Shown: piece by piece, positions 7,564-16,097 of the stretch | Layout: the number at the start of each line of letters is the position of its first letter | Numbering within the stretch: the stretch's first letter is position 1 | From: JAVXNW01 sp036645575 | GTDB lineage: Bacteria; Bacillota; Clostridia; Christensenellales; Aristaeellaceae | Assembly: GCA_036645575.1 (NCBI GenBank) | Contig: JAVXNW010000010.1 | Span: 1-38,402 of the forward strand | Direction of reading: 5' to 3' | DNA length: 38,402 nt | Made by a program: the position numbers and the translations under genes | The notes under the pieces: model-generated | Told to the model about the DNA's origin: nothing | The model's database searches: none | What the model saw: the letters and a program-made list of their open reading frames with translations, nothing else

Positions 7564-8748
7564 ATGAACCACATCAAGATTCCGGTCAGCGAATTTAGAA
7601 CCCGCCTTGAGAAAATTCGGGAGAAGATGCGCGCGCGCGATCTGGACGCGCTGATCGTCTATGGCGACGAGTACCGCAAGGAGAACCTGCGCTATGTCTC
7701 CAACTACTGGCCGATCTTCGAGCGCGGCGCGCTGCTGTTGGGCCTTACCGGCGAGCCGGTGGTGCTGTGCGCGCCCGAGGGCGAGCAGGTGGCCAAGGAG
7801 ATGAGCGTATTTCCGGACGTGCGCCTGGTGCCTGACTTTCTGTGCGTGACGGTGCCCGACGAGATCGACTACCCGCACGCGAAATACACGAGCTTTAAAA
7901 AGCTGGCGATGGAGCTTCGGGAAAAGGGCAAGCTGGACAGGCTGGGCGTGGTCGGGGTGGACGCAATGAACGCGGGGCTGTATCACAGCATCGAAGCGGC
8001 CTTTGATTGTACGCTGGTGGACGCGGGCGCGATCCTCTTTGAGGTGCGGCTGACCAAATCCGAAAACGAAATCGCCTGCATCCGCGAGGCGGCGCGCATT
8101 GCCGACGAGGGCATGAAGGCGATCATGAGCGCGGACATCATCGGCATGACCGAGGTCGCGGCCTGCGGCATTGCCGAGGGCGCGGCGCGCAGGGAAGGCG
8201 CGGAGCACGTGATCTTTACCGTGTTCGGCTCCGGCAAGCGCACAAACACCATCGTGGGGCGACCCACGCACAAGGTGATCGAGGACGGCGACATGATCAT
8301 GCTGTCGCTGGCGATACAATACGAGGGCTACGTCGCGACGTGCGAATGCCCCTTTGCCGTGGGCAATTTCTCCGAGCAGACGCGCCACGTGATCGACGTG
8401 CTGATCCACGCGAGCGCCGCAGGACTTCCCTACCTCAAGGCCGGCCTTCCGATGAAGCAGTTTGTGCGCGCGGTGCGCGATTACTTCCGGTCGGTCAACC
8501 TGTCCGAGTTCGACGTATATCCTCCGCTGCACGGCATCGGCTGCGCCGAGGCGGAGAGCCCGTATCCCGACGAGAACACCGACAAGGTATTTGAAGAGGG
8601 CATGACCTGCAACACAGACATCTCGCTTTTTGGCCTGCCGGGCGATTCCAACCGCATTGAGGAGGGCTTCGTCATCACCAAGGAGGGCGCAAAGACGCTT
8701 TCGCCCTACGTGCGCGCCTTCTGCGAGAACTGGCTGGCGGGCAAATAA
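7564..8748 (+). CDS. M24 'pita-bread' family protein lacking the metal aspartates (creatinase/aminopeptidase-P-like)
   Basis: 394 residues: an N-terminal creatinase-type domain (to ~150) followed by an M24 pita-bread domain. In metal-dependent M24 peptidases the first two metal ligands are aspartates 11 residues apart. The corresponding positions here appear to be Ser248 and Thr259 (in GDMIMLSLAIQYEGYVAT), so ordinary dinuclear metallopeptidase activity is unlikely. The histidine of the GHGIG-like motif is kept (LHGIG, His323), as is the IEEGFVITKEG segment near the C-terminus. Creatinase is a metal-independent member of this fold, so C-N hydrolysis of a small molecule is an alternative. AGGAGG lies 10 bases before the ATG; an upstream in-frame extension overlaps the transducer gene and is rejected. 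A paralogue closes the gene run at 16098. Confidence 0.8.
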   Translation: MNHIKIPVSEFRTRLEKIREKMRARDLDALIVYGDEYRKENLRYVSNYWPIFERGALLLGLTGEPVVLCAPEGEQVAKEMSVFPDVRLVPDFLCVTVPDEIDYPHAKYTSFKKLAMELREKGKLDRLGVVGVDAMNAGLYHSIEAAFDCTLVDAGAILFEVRLTKSENEIACIREAARIADEGMKAIMSADIIGMTEVAACGIAEGAARREGAEHVIFTVFGSGKRTNTIVGRPTHKVIEDGDMIMLSLAIQYEGYVATCECPFAVGNFSEQTRHVIDVLIHASAAGLPYLKAGLPMKQFVRAVRDYFRSVNLSEFDVYPPLHGIGCAEAESPYPDENTDKVFEEGMTCNTDISLFGLPGDSNRIEEGFVITKEGAKTLSPYVRAFCENWLAGK

Positions 8749-8824
8749 GATTTCTCCAAGGAATTGCGTCTGCCGGACGTGTGCCGGGGAATCGATGGGG
8801 GAGAAGAGAATAGGAGGAAGCTGC

Positions 8825-9904
8825 ATGAACCATCGCGAGCGTTTTATGGCGGTACTGGAAGGGAAAGAACCGGATCGCATTCCGATTCTGGCCAATCTGA
8901 CCATTCAGGCGGCGGAAAAGCTTGCCCCGATTCTGGGCAAAGAGGTGGGATATGTGGATTCCTTCTTGGCGACGCGCATATCGCACCGAGAGATCCTCTT
9001 GGAACTTGGCAACGACGCGGTGATCGTCGCGGCGACGCGCGAGACGCCCACCCAAGTGCTGCCCAACGGCGATACGCGCGACGAGTGGGGCATGGTCGGG
9101 CGCATGGTGGGGCTCTATGGCGAGACGGTGGGGCGGCCGCTGTCCGCGTGCGAGACGATCGAGGACTTGGACGCGTATCGCTTCCCCGATCCGCTCGCGC
9201 CCGCGAGGTGGACGTTTGCCCAGGAGATGATCGCCAAGTACCGTGCGGACTATGCCATCGTGGGCGACCTTGAGGCGTGCCTGTTTGAGCTTGCGTGGAA
9301 CTTGGTCGGGCTTGAGAAATTCCTGATGGACCTCGTGTGCGAGGAGGACTACATCGAGCCGCTGCTCGACCGCGTGATCGCGTATTCGACCGCGTGCGGC
9401 CTCAAGATGATCGAATTGGGCGTGGACATGATCTGGACGGGCGACGACTTTGGCACGCAGAAGGGCCTGATGATCTCAAAGGAACTGTGGTGCAAGTACT
9501 TTAAGCCGCGCTACCGGAAGATGTTTGACGCGTTTCGGGCGGCCAATCCCAACATCAAAATCGCCTACCACTCCTGCGGGTCGATCTATCCGCTGATCGA
9601 GGACTATGCGCAGATCGGACTGGACTTTTTAAACCCCATGCAGCCCGCGGCGACGGACATGGAGCTTGGCAAATTGTACAGGGAGTTTGGGAACAGGCTG
9701 GGCTTTTTCGGCGGGGTCGATGTGCAGGACGTATTGCCCAACGGGCGCCCCGAGGACGTGCGCGCCGAGGTGCGCAGGTGCATGGACGCCGTGAACAAAT
9801 CGCCGCGCTACATCATCGCCCCGGCCCACAATATCCAGCCCGACACCGCCCCCGAGAACATTCTGGCGTTTTTCGACGAGGCCATTCACTACGGGGTGCG
9901 GTGA
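8825..9904 (+). CDS. Uroporphyrinogen decarboxylase-family protein, MtaA/CmuA-like
   Basis: 359 residues with the UROD-type TIM-barrel fold. It lacks the conserved N-terminal arginine motif of true haem-pathway uroporphyrinogen decarboxylases and begins MNHRERFMAVLEGKEPDRIP, as in the methyltransferase-like branch. In MtaA-type corrinoid:thiol methyltransferases zinc is held by His-x-Cys and a later Cys. Here His249-x-Cys251 is present (YHSCGS), but the later position reads APAHNIQPDT, with His335 where Cys is typical. A methyl-transfer or demethylation role is therefore possible but unproven, and no corrinoid protein is encoded nearby. The start at 8825 has AGGAGG seven bases upstream; the longer open frame overlaps the previous gene. 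Neighbours place it in uptake and breakdown of one compound. Confidence 0.8.
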   Translation: MNHRERFMAVLEGKEPDRIPILANLTIQAAEKLAPILGKEVGYVDSFLATRISHREILLELGNDAVIVAATRETPTQVLPNGDTRDEWGMVGRMVGLYGETVGRPLSACETIEDLDAYRFPDPLAPARWTFAQEMIAKYRADYAIVGDLEACLFELAWNLVGLEKFLMDLVCEEDYIEPLLDRVIAYSTACGLKMIELGVDMIWTGDDFGTQKGLMISKELWCKYFKPRYRKMFDAFRAANPNIKIAYHSCGSIYPLIEDYAQIGLDFLNPMQPAATDMELGKLYREFGNRLGFFGGVDVQDVLPNGRPEDVRAEVRRCMDAVNKSPRYIIAPAHNIQPDTAPENILAFFDEAIHYGVR

Positions 9905-9954
9905 CGCCGAGCAGAATGACAGGTGAAATCCACAGAGCAAGAGGTTGATAGAGC

Positions 9955-11457
9955 ATGAAGGATATTCTGGTTCTGGACAAGATCAACAAGCTGTTTCCCG
10001 GCGTTCACGCGCTCAAGGATATGTCCTTCACGGTGCGCGAAGGGGAGGTACACGCCATCTGCGGCGAAAACGGCGCGGGCAAGTCCACCCTGATGAAGGT
10101 GGTCACCGGCGTGTACAAGCCCGACGGCGGCAGCATGTACGTAAACGGGCAAAAGGTCACCATTGCCAATCCCAACGACGCCTTTGACAAGGGCATCGCC
10201 ATCATGTACCAGGAGACCAGCCTGTTTGGCGAGATGACGGTGCTTGAGAACATGTACCTGAACCACGAGATCACCAAGAAGAAGTTTGGGCTCGTGCCGA
10301 TCCTAGACTACAAGGTCATGCAGGAAAAGGTGCGCGCGATCTTCAAGAAGATGAACGTTTCGATGGATCTGAACGCCAAAGTCAAGGACATTGGCATGGC
10401 GCAAAAGCAGCTGGTGGAGATTGCCAAGGCGCTCACGTTCAACGCCCGCATATTGATCATGGACGAGCCGACCGCGTCGCTGACCGAGCGCGAGGTGGTT
10501 GCGCTGTTCGCGATCATTCGAAACCTCAAGGAAGAGGGCGTCTCAATCGTCTACATCAGCCACCGGCTGGAGGAAATCTTTGAAATCTGCGACCGCGTGA
10601 CGGTCATTCGCGACGGCGAGTTCATCTCCTGCAACGACGTCAAGGACACCAACAAAAACAAGCTGGTCTCCGACATGGTCGGGCGCGAGGTGACCGCGTA
10701 TTACCCCAAGGCGGACGTCAAAGTGGGCGAGGTCGAGATCGAGCTGAGCCACATAAGCCAGGCGGGCGTGCTCAAGGACATCAGCCTGAACGTGCGCAAG
10801 GGCGAGATCGTGGGATTGAGCGGCCTTGCGGGCGCGGGGCGCACCGAGCTTGCGCAGGCGATCTGCGGGTTCACCAAGATCGACGGCGGCACCATCAAGA
10901 TCGACGGAAAGCCCATGGCCATTGACAATTACCGCAAGGCCATGGCGGCGGGCATTGTCTACGTGTCGGAGGATCGCGGAAAGTACGGGCTGGTGCTGGG
11001 CATGGACATCAAGAAAAACATCACCCTGCCGCAGCTGCAAAACGTCGCGCACGGCGGCATGTTGGATGGCGAAAAGGAACGGAAGATGGGTCAGGACGCC
11101 ATCAAGATGTTTGACATCAAGGCGCCCAGCGCGGATTTCATCGTGGAGAACCTGTCGGGCGGCAACCAGCAAAAGGTGTCGGTCGCCAAGGCGACCGCGC
11201 TGAACCCCAAGATGCTCATCTTGGACGAGCCGACGCGCGGCGTGGACGTGGGCGCGAAGGCGGAGATCCACCGGATCATCGGGGAACTGGTCAAGCAGGG
11301 TCTGTCGATTTTGATGATCAGTTCGGAACTTCCCGAGCTGTTGGGCATGTGCGATCGAATCTACGTCATGAACGCGGGGCGGATCATGAGCGAGTTCAGC
11401 CGTGAGGAGGCAACCCAGGAGGAGATTCTGAAAGTGGCGCTGGGCACCGAGGGCTGA
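9955..11457 (+). CDS. Sugar-type ABC importer, double ATPase (RbsA/LsrA/RhaT type)
   Basis: 500 residues with two fused nucleotide-binding domains, as in ribose, rhamnose and AI-2 importers; a peripheral membrane protein driving the two permeases downstream. Domain 1 has Walker A GENGAGKST (37-45) and Walker B LIMDEPTASLT, but its signature reads IGMAQKQ (146-152) instead of the usual LS(V/G)GQ. Domain 2 has a degenerate P-loop (GLAGAGRTE), a full signature LSGGNQQ (400-406) and Walker B LILDEPTRGVDVG. This asymmetry, with one competent site, is normal for the class. Permease 1 is separated by 183 bp, unusually wide for such an operon, and a hairpin lies in that gap. Confidence 0.92.
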   Translation: MKDILVLDKINKLFPGVHALKDMSFTVREGEVHAICGENGAGKSTLMKVVTGVYKPDGGSMYVNGQKVTIANPNDAFDKGIAIMYQETSLFGEMTVLENMYLNHEITKKKFGLVPILDYKVMQEKVRAIFKKMNVSMDLNAKVKDIGMAQKQLVEIAKALTFNARILIMDEPTASLTEREVVALFAIIRNLKEEGVSIVYISHRLEEIFEICDRVTVIRDGEFISCNDVKDTNKNKLVSDMVGREVTAYYPKADVKVGEVEIELSHISQAGVLKDISLNVRKGEIVGLSGLAGAGRTELAQAICGFTKIDGGTIKIDGKPMAIDNYRKAMAAGIVYVSEDRGKYGLVLGMDIKKNITLPQLQNVAHGGMLDGEKERKMGQDAIKMFDIKAPSADFIVENLSGGNQQKVSVAKATALNPKMLILDEPTRGVDVGAKAEIHRIIGELVKQGLSILMISSELPELLGMCDRIYVMNAGRIMSEFSREEATQEEILKVALGTEG

Positions 11458-11521
11458 CGCGCGAAGCGGCCGCGGGCGACAGATCGCAAGCCGGATGCGC
11501 GCCCGAAGCGCCTGCGGCGGC

Positions 11522-11544
11522 CGGGGCGCGGCTTTATCGCCCCG
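11522..11544. other. Hairpin in the ATPase-permease gap
   Basis: CGGGGCG (11522-11528) and CGCCCCG (11538-11544) form a perfect 7-bp stem with a 9-base loop. No T-run follows, so it is more likely a processing or mRNA-stability structure than a terminator. The rest of 11458-11640 is GC-rich with no recognisable gene. Confidence 0.45.
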
Positions 11545-11640
11545 CGCGGGCAATCGCTTGGGCGGGCAAGGCGCGCGGGAAATTCGGCCCCGCAATCATC
11601 CATGGGGGATAATCTCAAAGGCGGAAGGTTGGTTGTTCAT

Positions 11641-12681
11641 ATGGCAGAAGTTAAGGTTGGCCAGGCCGGGGCATCCGGCAAGCGGCGCAAGCTGACGACC
11701 GAGGGGTTTCTTGGCATTTTGATCATCGCGATCCTGATCGCGCTGTATTTCTGCGCGGGCGGGACATCGGGCTTTTACAGCTTGCAGAACATCATGAACA
11801 TCCTGCGGGTGTTCAGCTACCTGTTTATCGCCGGCATCGGCATGACGATGATCATCATCACCGGCAATATCGACATCTCCTTTGGCGCGGTCATCTCGGT
11901 AATCGCCATCGTAATGGCCGCCATCAGTAAGATCGACAAGGGCATCAACGTGTGGATGTTTTTGCCCGCTGGCATTGTGGTGGGCGCGATACTGTGCGGG
12001 TTTAACGCATGGATGATGGCCAAGTTCAAAATCCCTTCGATGGTCATTACGCTGGCCACCACCCAGATATACTATGGCGCGCTGCTGCTCCTATTGGAAG
12101 GATCGATTTACAACCTGCGCTCGAACTGGACGTGGTTTACGTTTAAGGCCAATCTGTTTGGCGGATACGTCCCGGTATCGGCGGTGATGGGGCTTGCGCT
12201 CTTGATCATTTCGGTGTTGTTTTTCAAGTATTCCAAGTTCGTGAAGCGGCTCTACGCGATCGGCAACAACAAGCAAGGCGCGATTTACGCGGGCATCAAC
12301 GTGGACCGCACGATGATCATTGCCTATGTGATCGCGGGCGCGTTGCTCGGCTTTAGCGCGACGATTCTGGCCACGCAGGGCACGCGCGTAACCTGCACCG
12401 TGGGCAACAACCTCGAGATGAAGGTGATCGCGGCGGTCGTCGTGGGCGGCACCAGCGCCATTGGCGGCTCGGGCAACGTGTACGGCACCGCGCTTGGCGC
12501 GCTGCTTCTGGCGATCATCTCGCCCGCGCTTACCCAGTTGGGCATCAACACCTACTGGACCGACCTATTCACCGGCATCATCATCGTTGCGGCGATCGTC
12601 GTAAGCGGGCTGCAGCGCACGGGCTTTCATCGGATCAAAAACCGCAAGACCGCTACGGGGATGGAGGGGCAAAGGACATGA
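11641..12681 (+). CDS. Sugar-type ABC importer permease 1 (RbsC/LsrC family)
   Basis: 346 residues, mostly hydrophobic with eight to ten membrane segments; belongs to the BPD_transp_2 permease family used for ribose, rhamnose and AI-2. Typical segments are GMTMIIITGNIDISFGAVISV and the loop VKRLYAIGNNKQGAIYAGI; the C-terminal half has the conserved VVGGTSAIGGSGNVYGT. I choose ATG 11641 (MAEVKVG) over the upstream in-frame ATG at 11602, because GGAAGG at 11623-11628 serves the former and nothing serves the latter. The spacing is long (12 bases), so the start is moderately sure. The stop overlaps the next ATG by four bases (ATGA), indicating coupled translation and a heterodimeric channel. Confidence 0.9.
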   Translation: MAEVKVGQAGASGKRRKLTTEGFLGILIIAILIALYFCAGGTSGFYSLQNIMNILRVFSYLFIAGIGMTMIIITGNIDISFGAVISVIAIVMAAISKIDKGINVWMFLPAGIVVGAILCGFNAWMMAKFKIPSMVITLATTQIYYGALLLLLEGSIYNLRSNWTWFTFKANLFGGYVPVSAVMGLALLIISVLFFKYSKFVKRLYAIGNNKQGAIYAGINVDRTMIIAYVIAGALLGFSATILATQGTRVTCTVGNNLEMKVIAAVVVGGTSAIGGSGNVYGTALGALLLAIISPALTQLGINTYWTDLFTGIIIVAAIVVSGLQRTGFHRIKNRKTATGMEGQRT

Positions 12682-13676
12682 CGAGCGCAAAGAAATTTAA
12701 ATTCACCTACAACATGGCGCTTGTGTTGGTTGGCGCGGGGCTGTATTTGATGTTTGGCCTGATCAACAACGCCTACTTCTCCTATGCGACCATCATCGAC
12801 ACCATCAAGATCACGACGGAGATCGGCATCATGGCGCTCCCGCTGACGCTGCTGATCATCATGGGCTGTATCGACTTTTCCATGTGCACGATCCTCACGC
12901 TGTCCGCGTCCCTTGGCGGCATGGTGGGCGCCAGCATGGGCCCCGTGATGGGCCTGGCGGTGACGCTCGCGACGGGCGCTGTGTGCGGCGGCTTTAACGG
13001 ATTCATGGTCGCCAAACTCAAGCTGCCGCCGCTCATCTCGACGCTTGCGACGATGTACCTGTTCAAGGGCATCACCGAGGGCGCTGTATTGGGGACGGGC
13101 TACGGCACCAACGTGGGCGCGACCAGCATCGCCCTGGCGCTTGGCTCGGGCACGATCTTGGGCATCATCACGCAGCTTTGGATATTCGCCATCCTCGCGA
13201 TCTTGTTCCATGTGGTGCTCTCGCGAACCGCCTATGGCCGGATGCTCTACGCGATCGGCCTCAATGAAAACGCGACGCGCTTTGCCGGCATCAACACGGA
13301 CGCCATCAAGTGGCTGACCTACGCAATGGCGGGCGTCGTCTTTTCCCTTGCCGGGCTGGTGCTCGCGGGGCGCTTTTCCACCATCCAGTTTGACTCGGCC
13401 GATCCGTACCTGATGCAGGTGATCATCGCGTGCGTGCTGGGCGGGGCCAACATGAACGGCGGCCGAGGCACCATATTGGGAACCGTCTTGGGCGTTGCCA
13501 TCATCGGCATTTTAAAAGGCGGCATGAACATCGTGCTGCTTCCGCAGACGCAGCAGAAGATCGTCCTGGGCATCGTCTTGCTGCTCAGCCTCATCACCTT
13601 TGAACTGCTGGGACGCCACGACCGCAAGGTGCAGGGCAAGGCGCGCCTGCTGGCCGCCGCGCAGAAGACCGCCTGA
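12678..13676 (+). CDS. Sugar-type ABC importer permease 2 (RbsC/LsrD family)
   Basis: 332-residue membrane protein of the same permease family as its upstream neighbour but clearly diverged from it. Seen are the N-terminal hydrophobic segment, LTLLIIMGCIDFSMCTILTL (the equivalent of the GNIDLS motif), the loop YGRMLYAIGLNENATRFAGI and IIACVLGGANMNGGRGTILGT near the C-terminus. Two non-identical permeases point to the rhamnose/AI-2 type of importer rather than the ribose type, which usually has one. A three-unit direct repeat begins shortly after its stop codon. Confidence 0.9.
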   Translation: MTSAKKFKFTYNMALVLVGAGLYLMFGLINNAYFSYATIIDTIKITTEIGIMALPLTLLIIMGCIDFSMCTILTLSASLGGMVGASMGPVMGLAVTLATGAVCGGFNGFMVAKLKLPPLISTLATMYLFKGITEGAVLGTGYGTNVGATSIALALGSGTILGIITQLWIFAILAILFHVVLSRTAYGRMLYAIGLNENATRFAGINTDAIKWLTYAMAGVVFSLAGLVLAGRFSTIQFDSADPYLMQVIIACVLGGANMNGGRGTILGTVLGVAIIGILKGGMNIVLLPQTQQKIVLGIVLLLSLITFELLGRHDRKVQGKARLLAAAQKTA

Positions 13677-13687
13677 CGCGCAAAGCG

Positions 13688-13748
13688 CACTTGCGCAGGC
13701 GCAGGCCTTGAAGCGCACTTGCGCAGGCCATGAAACACTTGCGCAGGC
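13688..13748. repeat. Three copies of a 13-bp direct repeat
   Basis: CACTTGCGCAGGC occurs at 13688-13700, 13716-13728 and 13736-13748 (spacings 28 and 20 bp), in the 167-bp gap between permease 2 and the binding-protein gene. The uneven spacing and short unit exclude a CRISPR array. Confidence 0.8.
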
Positions 13749-13843
13749 GGATCATCCGCTTCTGGGCGGCATTTTATGGGACACGCCGTTCGGCGAAAAT
13801 CAATTTCGACCGGACGTGTCAAAATAATAGGGAGGTAGGAACT

Positions 13844-14926
13844 ATGAAGAAGACATTGGCGCTGGTACTTACTGTTTTGTTGACCATGACCCTGTTTGCG
13901 GGCATCGCATCCGCCGAGGATGGCTACAAGATCGGCATGCTCCCCAAGTTCAAAGGCGAAAATTACTTTGACGGTTGCTATGTTGGCGCGCAGAAGGCTG
14001 CCGACGAACTGGGCGTTGAACTGGTCTATGACGGCCCGAACCAGTCGGAAGCCACCAATGCCAAGCAGGTCGAGATCCTGACCGGCTGGCTGTCGGCCGA
14101 TTTTGACGCGATCGTCGTATCCCCCTGCGACGCGGAGGGCATTGCCCCGACGCTGCGCGAGTTCCAGAAAAAGGGCGTCAAGGTCATTACGTTTGACGCG
14201 GACACCGTGACCGACGCGCGCGAGTTCTATGTAAACGCCGCCACGGCCAAGGATATCGGCGTTGCGCTGGTTGACGTGGTCGCCAAGGGCCTGACCGAGA
14301 CCGGCTTTGGCCCGGAACAGCCCGCCCGCTTGGCGCTCATCTCGGGATCCGGCCTGGACGTGAACCAGAACGAGTGGATTCTGGCAATGGAAGCCTACAT
14401 TGCGGAAACCTATTCGTGGCTCAAGATCAACTGTGACGAAGTGGGCTATCTGGGCGCGGACATCTGGACGCCCGGCTCTGACGAGACCGCCGCGCAGAAC
14501 GCCGCCAACGAGAGCATCGCGCTGTCCGGCAAGGCGACTGACGGCAGCCAGATCAACGCCATCATCGGCACCTCCTCCATGTCCACCCCGGCGCTTGCCG
14601 CCGCTTGGAACGCGACCGTCGGCGAGAAGCCGCAGGTCGTCATCACCGGCCTTGCCACCCCGATGGGCCTGGTCGACTACATTCTGGACGAAGAAAACCC
14701 GATGGACTACGGCGTGCTGTGGGATGTCAACAACCTGGGCTACCTGTCGGTGGAAGCCGCTGTCGCGCTGCTGAAGGGCGAATTGGTTCCCGCGGCCGAC
14801 ATCACCTTTGCCAGCACCATGGGCGAAAAGCAGATGGTTCAAAACGCGGAAGACGGCGGCCTTGAACTGCTGCTTGGCGCGGCGCTGACATTTGGCCCTG
14901 ACACGGTGGAGAGCTTTAACTACTAA
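13844..14926 (+). CDS. Secreted substrate-binding protein, RhaS/LsrB-like
   Basis: 360 residues. A standard Sec signal (MKKTLALVLTVLLTMTLFAG) ends in ASA, suggesting signal-peptidase-I cleavage before Glu-Asp. There is no lipobox cysteine, although binding proteins of Gram-positive importers are usually lipoproteins. The mature part is a type-I periplasmic-binding fold: KIGMLPKFKGENYFDGCYVGAQ, then VELVYDGPNQSEA and IVVSPCDAEGIAPTL, and a KVITFDADTVTDAREFYVN segment. These resemble rhamnose- and AI-2-binding proteins most. The start at 13844 has GGGAGGTAGG just upstream; the longer open frame has no signal peptide at its N-terminus. The ligand is a small polar molecule, not identified. Together with the ATPase and two permeases it completes the importer. 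Confidence 0.9.
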   Translation: MKKTLALVLTVLLTMTLFAGIASAEDGYKIGMLPKFKGENYFDGCYVGAQKAADELGVELVYDGPNQSEATNAKQVEILTGWLSADFDAIVVSPCDAEGIAPTLREFQKKGVKVITFDADTVTDAREFYVNAATAKDIGVALVDVVAKGLTETGFGPEQPARLALISGSGLDVNQNEWILAMEAYIAETYSWLKINCDEVGYLGADIWTPGSDETAAQNAANESIALSGKATDGSQINAIIGTSSMSTPALAAAWNATVGEKPQVVITGLATPMGLVDYILDEENPMDYGVLWDVNNLGYLSVEAAVALLKGELVPAADITFASTMGEKQMVQNAEDGGLELLLGAALTFGPDTVESFNY

Positions 14927-14944
14927 TTGATCGTCTTGATCGTC

Positions 14945-15016
14945 GGCTTGACCGATGGGTCAAGCCCCATGGCGGATCATATGGACACGCGGGGGCGGGG
15001 CAACACCCGCCCCCGC
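14945..15016 (+). other. Two tandem perfect hairpins after the binding-protein gene
   Basis: GGCTTGACC (14945-14953) pairs with GGTCAAGCC (14958-14966) around a 4-base loop. GCGGGGGCGGG (14989-14999) pairs perfectly with 15006-15016 around a 6-base loop. Neither is followed by a T-run. Hairpins just after a binding-protein gene commonly protect the upstream mRNA or cause partial termination, giving more binding protein than hydrolase. Confidence 0.65.
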
Positions 15017-15043
15017 AATGGATAGGGAAGGAAGGCCGATACA

Positions 15044-16081
15044 ATGTCTGTTATGACGGTGTTGGGCAAGGTTGACGCCCGGGAACTGGGCGTTGTCACG
15101 CCCCACGAGCATATCTTTATCGATATGAGCGTTTTTTTCTCCGAGCCCGAGGAGATCCGCGCAAAGCAGGTGTCAAGAGGCCCTGTGACGATTGAAAAGC
15201 TGGGCACGCTCAAGCGCAACCCCTTTGCCGTGCTGGACAACGTCCAGATGATGGATGTTGAAACCCAGATCGCGGAGATCAATTGCTTCAAATACGCGGG
15301 CGGCCGCACGGTCGTCGATGCGTCCAACGTGGGATTGGGTCGCGATCCCGAGCTTTTGCGCGAGGCATCGGTGCGCACGGGCATGCACGTGGTCGCGGGT
15401 TCCGGCTTCTATGTCGAGGGCGCGCAAAAAAAGGCCACCCTTGCGCTGGCGGTGCCGCAACTGGAAAGTCAGATCGTGCGCGAGATCGAAGTGGGCATTG
15501 GCCACACGGACATTCGCGCCGGCTTCATCGGCGAAATCGGCGTGAGCCATGTGATGTGGCCGTTTGAAGAAAAATCGCTCACCGCCGCGTGTCGCGCGCA
15601 GACGCGCACCGGTGCGCCGCTCATGGTGCACATCAATCCGTGGTCCACGCAGGGACTAAACGCCATGCAGATCGTCAAAGACCACGGCATTGTGCCGGGC
15701 AAGGTGGTCATCTGCCATAGCGACGTCGAGAACAACGAGGACTACATCTTCCGCCTGCTGGATATGGGCGTCTATGTCGAGTTTGACAATTTCGGCAAGG
15801 AAATGAACACCGACCTTTGGGACTGCGCGCCCGGCTCAGGGCGGTTTGTCACCGACTGGGATCGCGTGCACTTGCTTCAGAAGATGATTGCGCGCGGCTA
15901 TACGAGCCAGTTGCTCCTGTCGTGCGATATATGCCTTAAATCCCTGCTGCACGCCTATGGCGGATGGGGCTACGACCATGTGCTTACGCACATCGTGCCC
16001 ATGCTGCGCGAGGTGGGCGTAACCCAGGAACAGGTGGATGAAATGCTGATTACCAACCCCGCCAGGTGGCTGGATACGTAA
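15044..16081 (+). CDS. Phosphotriesterase-family metal-dependent hydrolase
   Basis: 345-residue cytosolic amidohydrolase-fold protein of the phosphotriesterase-like branch, whose bacterial members include lactonases and phospho-sugar lactonases. Metal-binding pattern visible: His21 and His23 (TPHEH), Glu164 as likely bridging ligand (FIGEIG; many relatives use a carboxylated lysine here), His196 (HINPWS), His225 (CHSDVENNEDY) and Asp295 (SCDICLK). The start follows GGAAGGAAGG in a good position. Given the importer next door it may open a lactone or hydrolyse an ester or amide of the imported substrate; the true substrate is not visible from sequence. Confidence 0.87.
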   Translation: MSVMTVLGKVDARELGVVTPHEHIFIDMSVFFSEPEEIRAKQVSRGPVTIEKLGTLKRNPFAVLDNVQMMDVETQIAEINCFKYAGGRTVVDASNVGLGRDPELLREASVRTGMHVVAGSGFYVEGAQKKATLALAVPQLESQIVREIEVGIGHTDIRAGFIGEIGVSHVMWPFEEKSLTAACRAQTRTGAPLMVHINPWSTQGLNAMQIVKDHGIVPGKVVICHSDVENNEDYIFRLLDMGVYVEFDNFGKEMNTDLWDCAPGSGRFVTDWDRVHLLQKMIARGYTSQLLLSCDICLKSLLHAYGGWGYDHVLTHIVPMLREVGVTQEQVDEMLITNPARWLDT

Positions 16082-16097
16082 TAGGTGGAGGAAAACG

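Noticed and set aside
13688..13748. CRISPR array
   Set aside because: Three 13-bp repeats with unequal short spacers do not fit CRISPR; no cas genes.
13319..14842. 507-codon minus-strand open frame
   Set aside because: Antisense to permease 2 and the binding protein; low-complexity His/Arg/Ala composition typical of GC-rich shadow frames.
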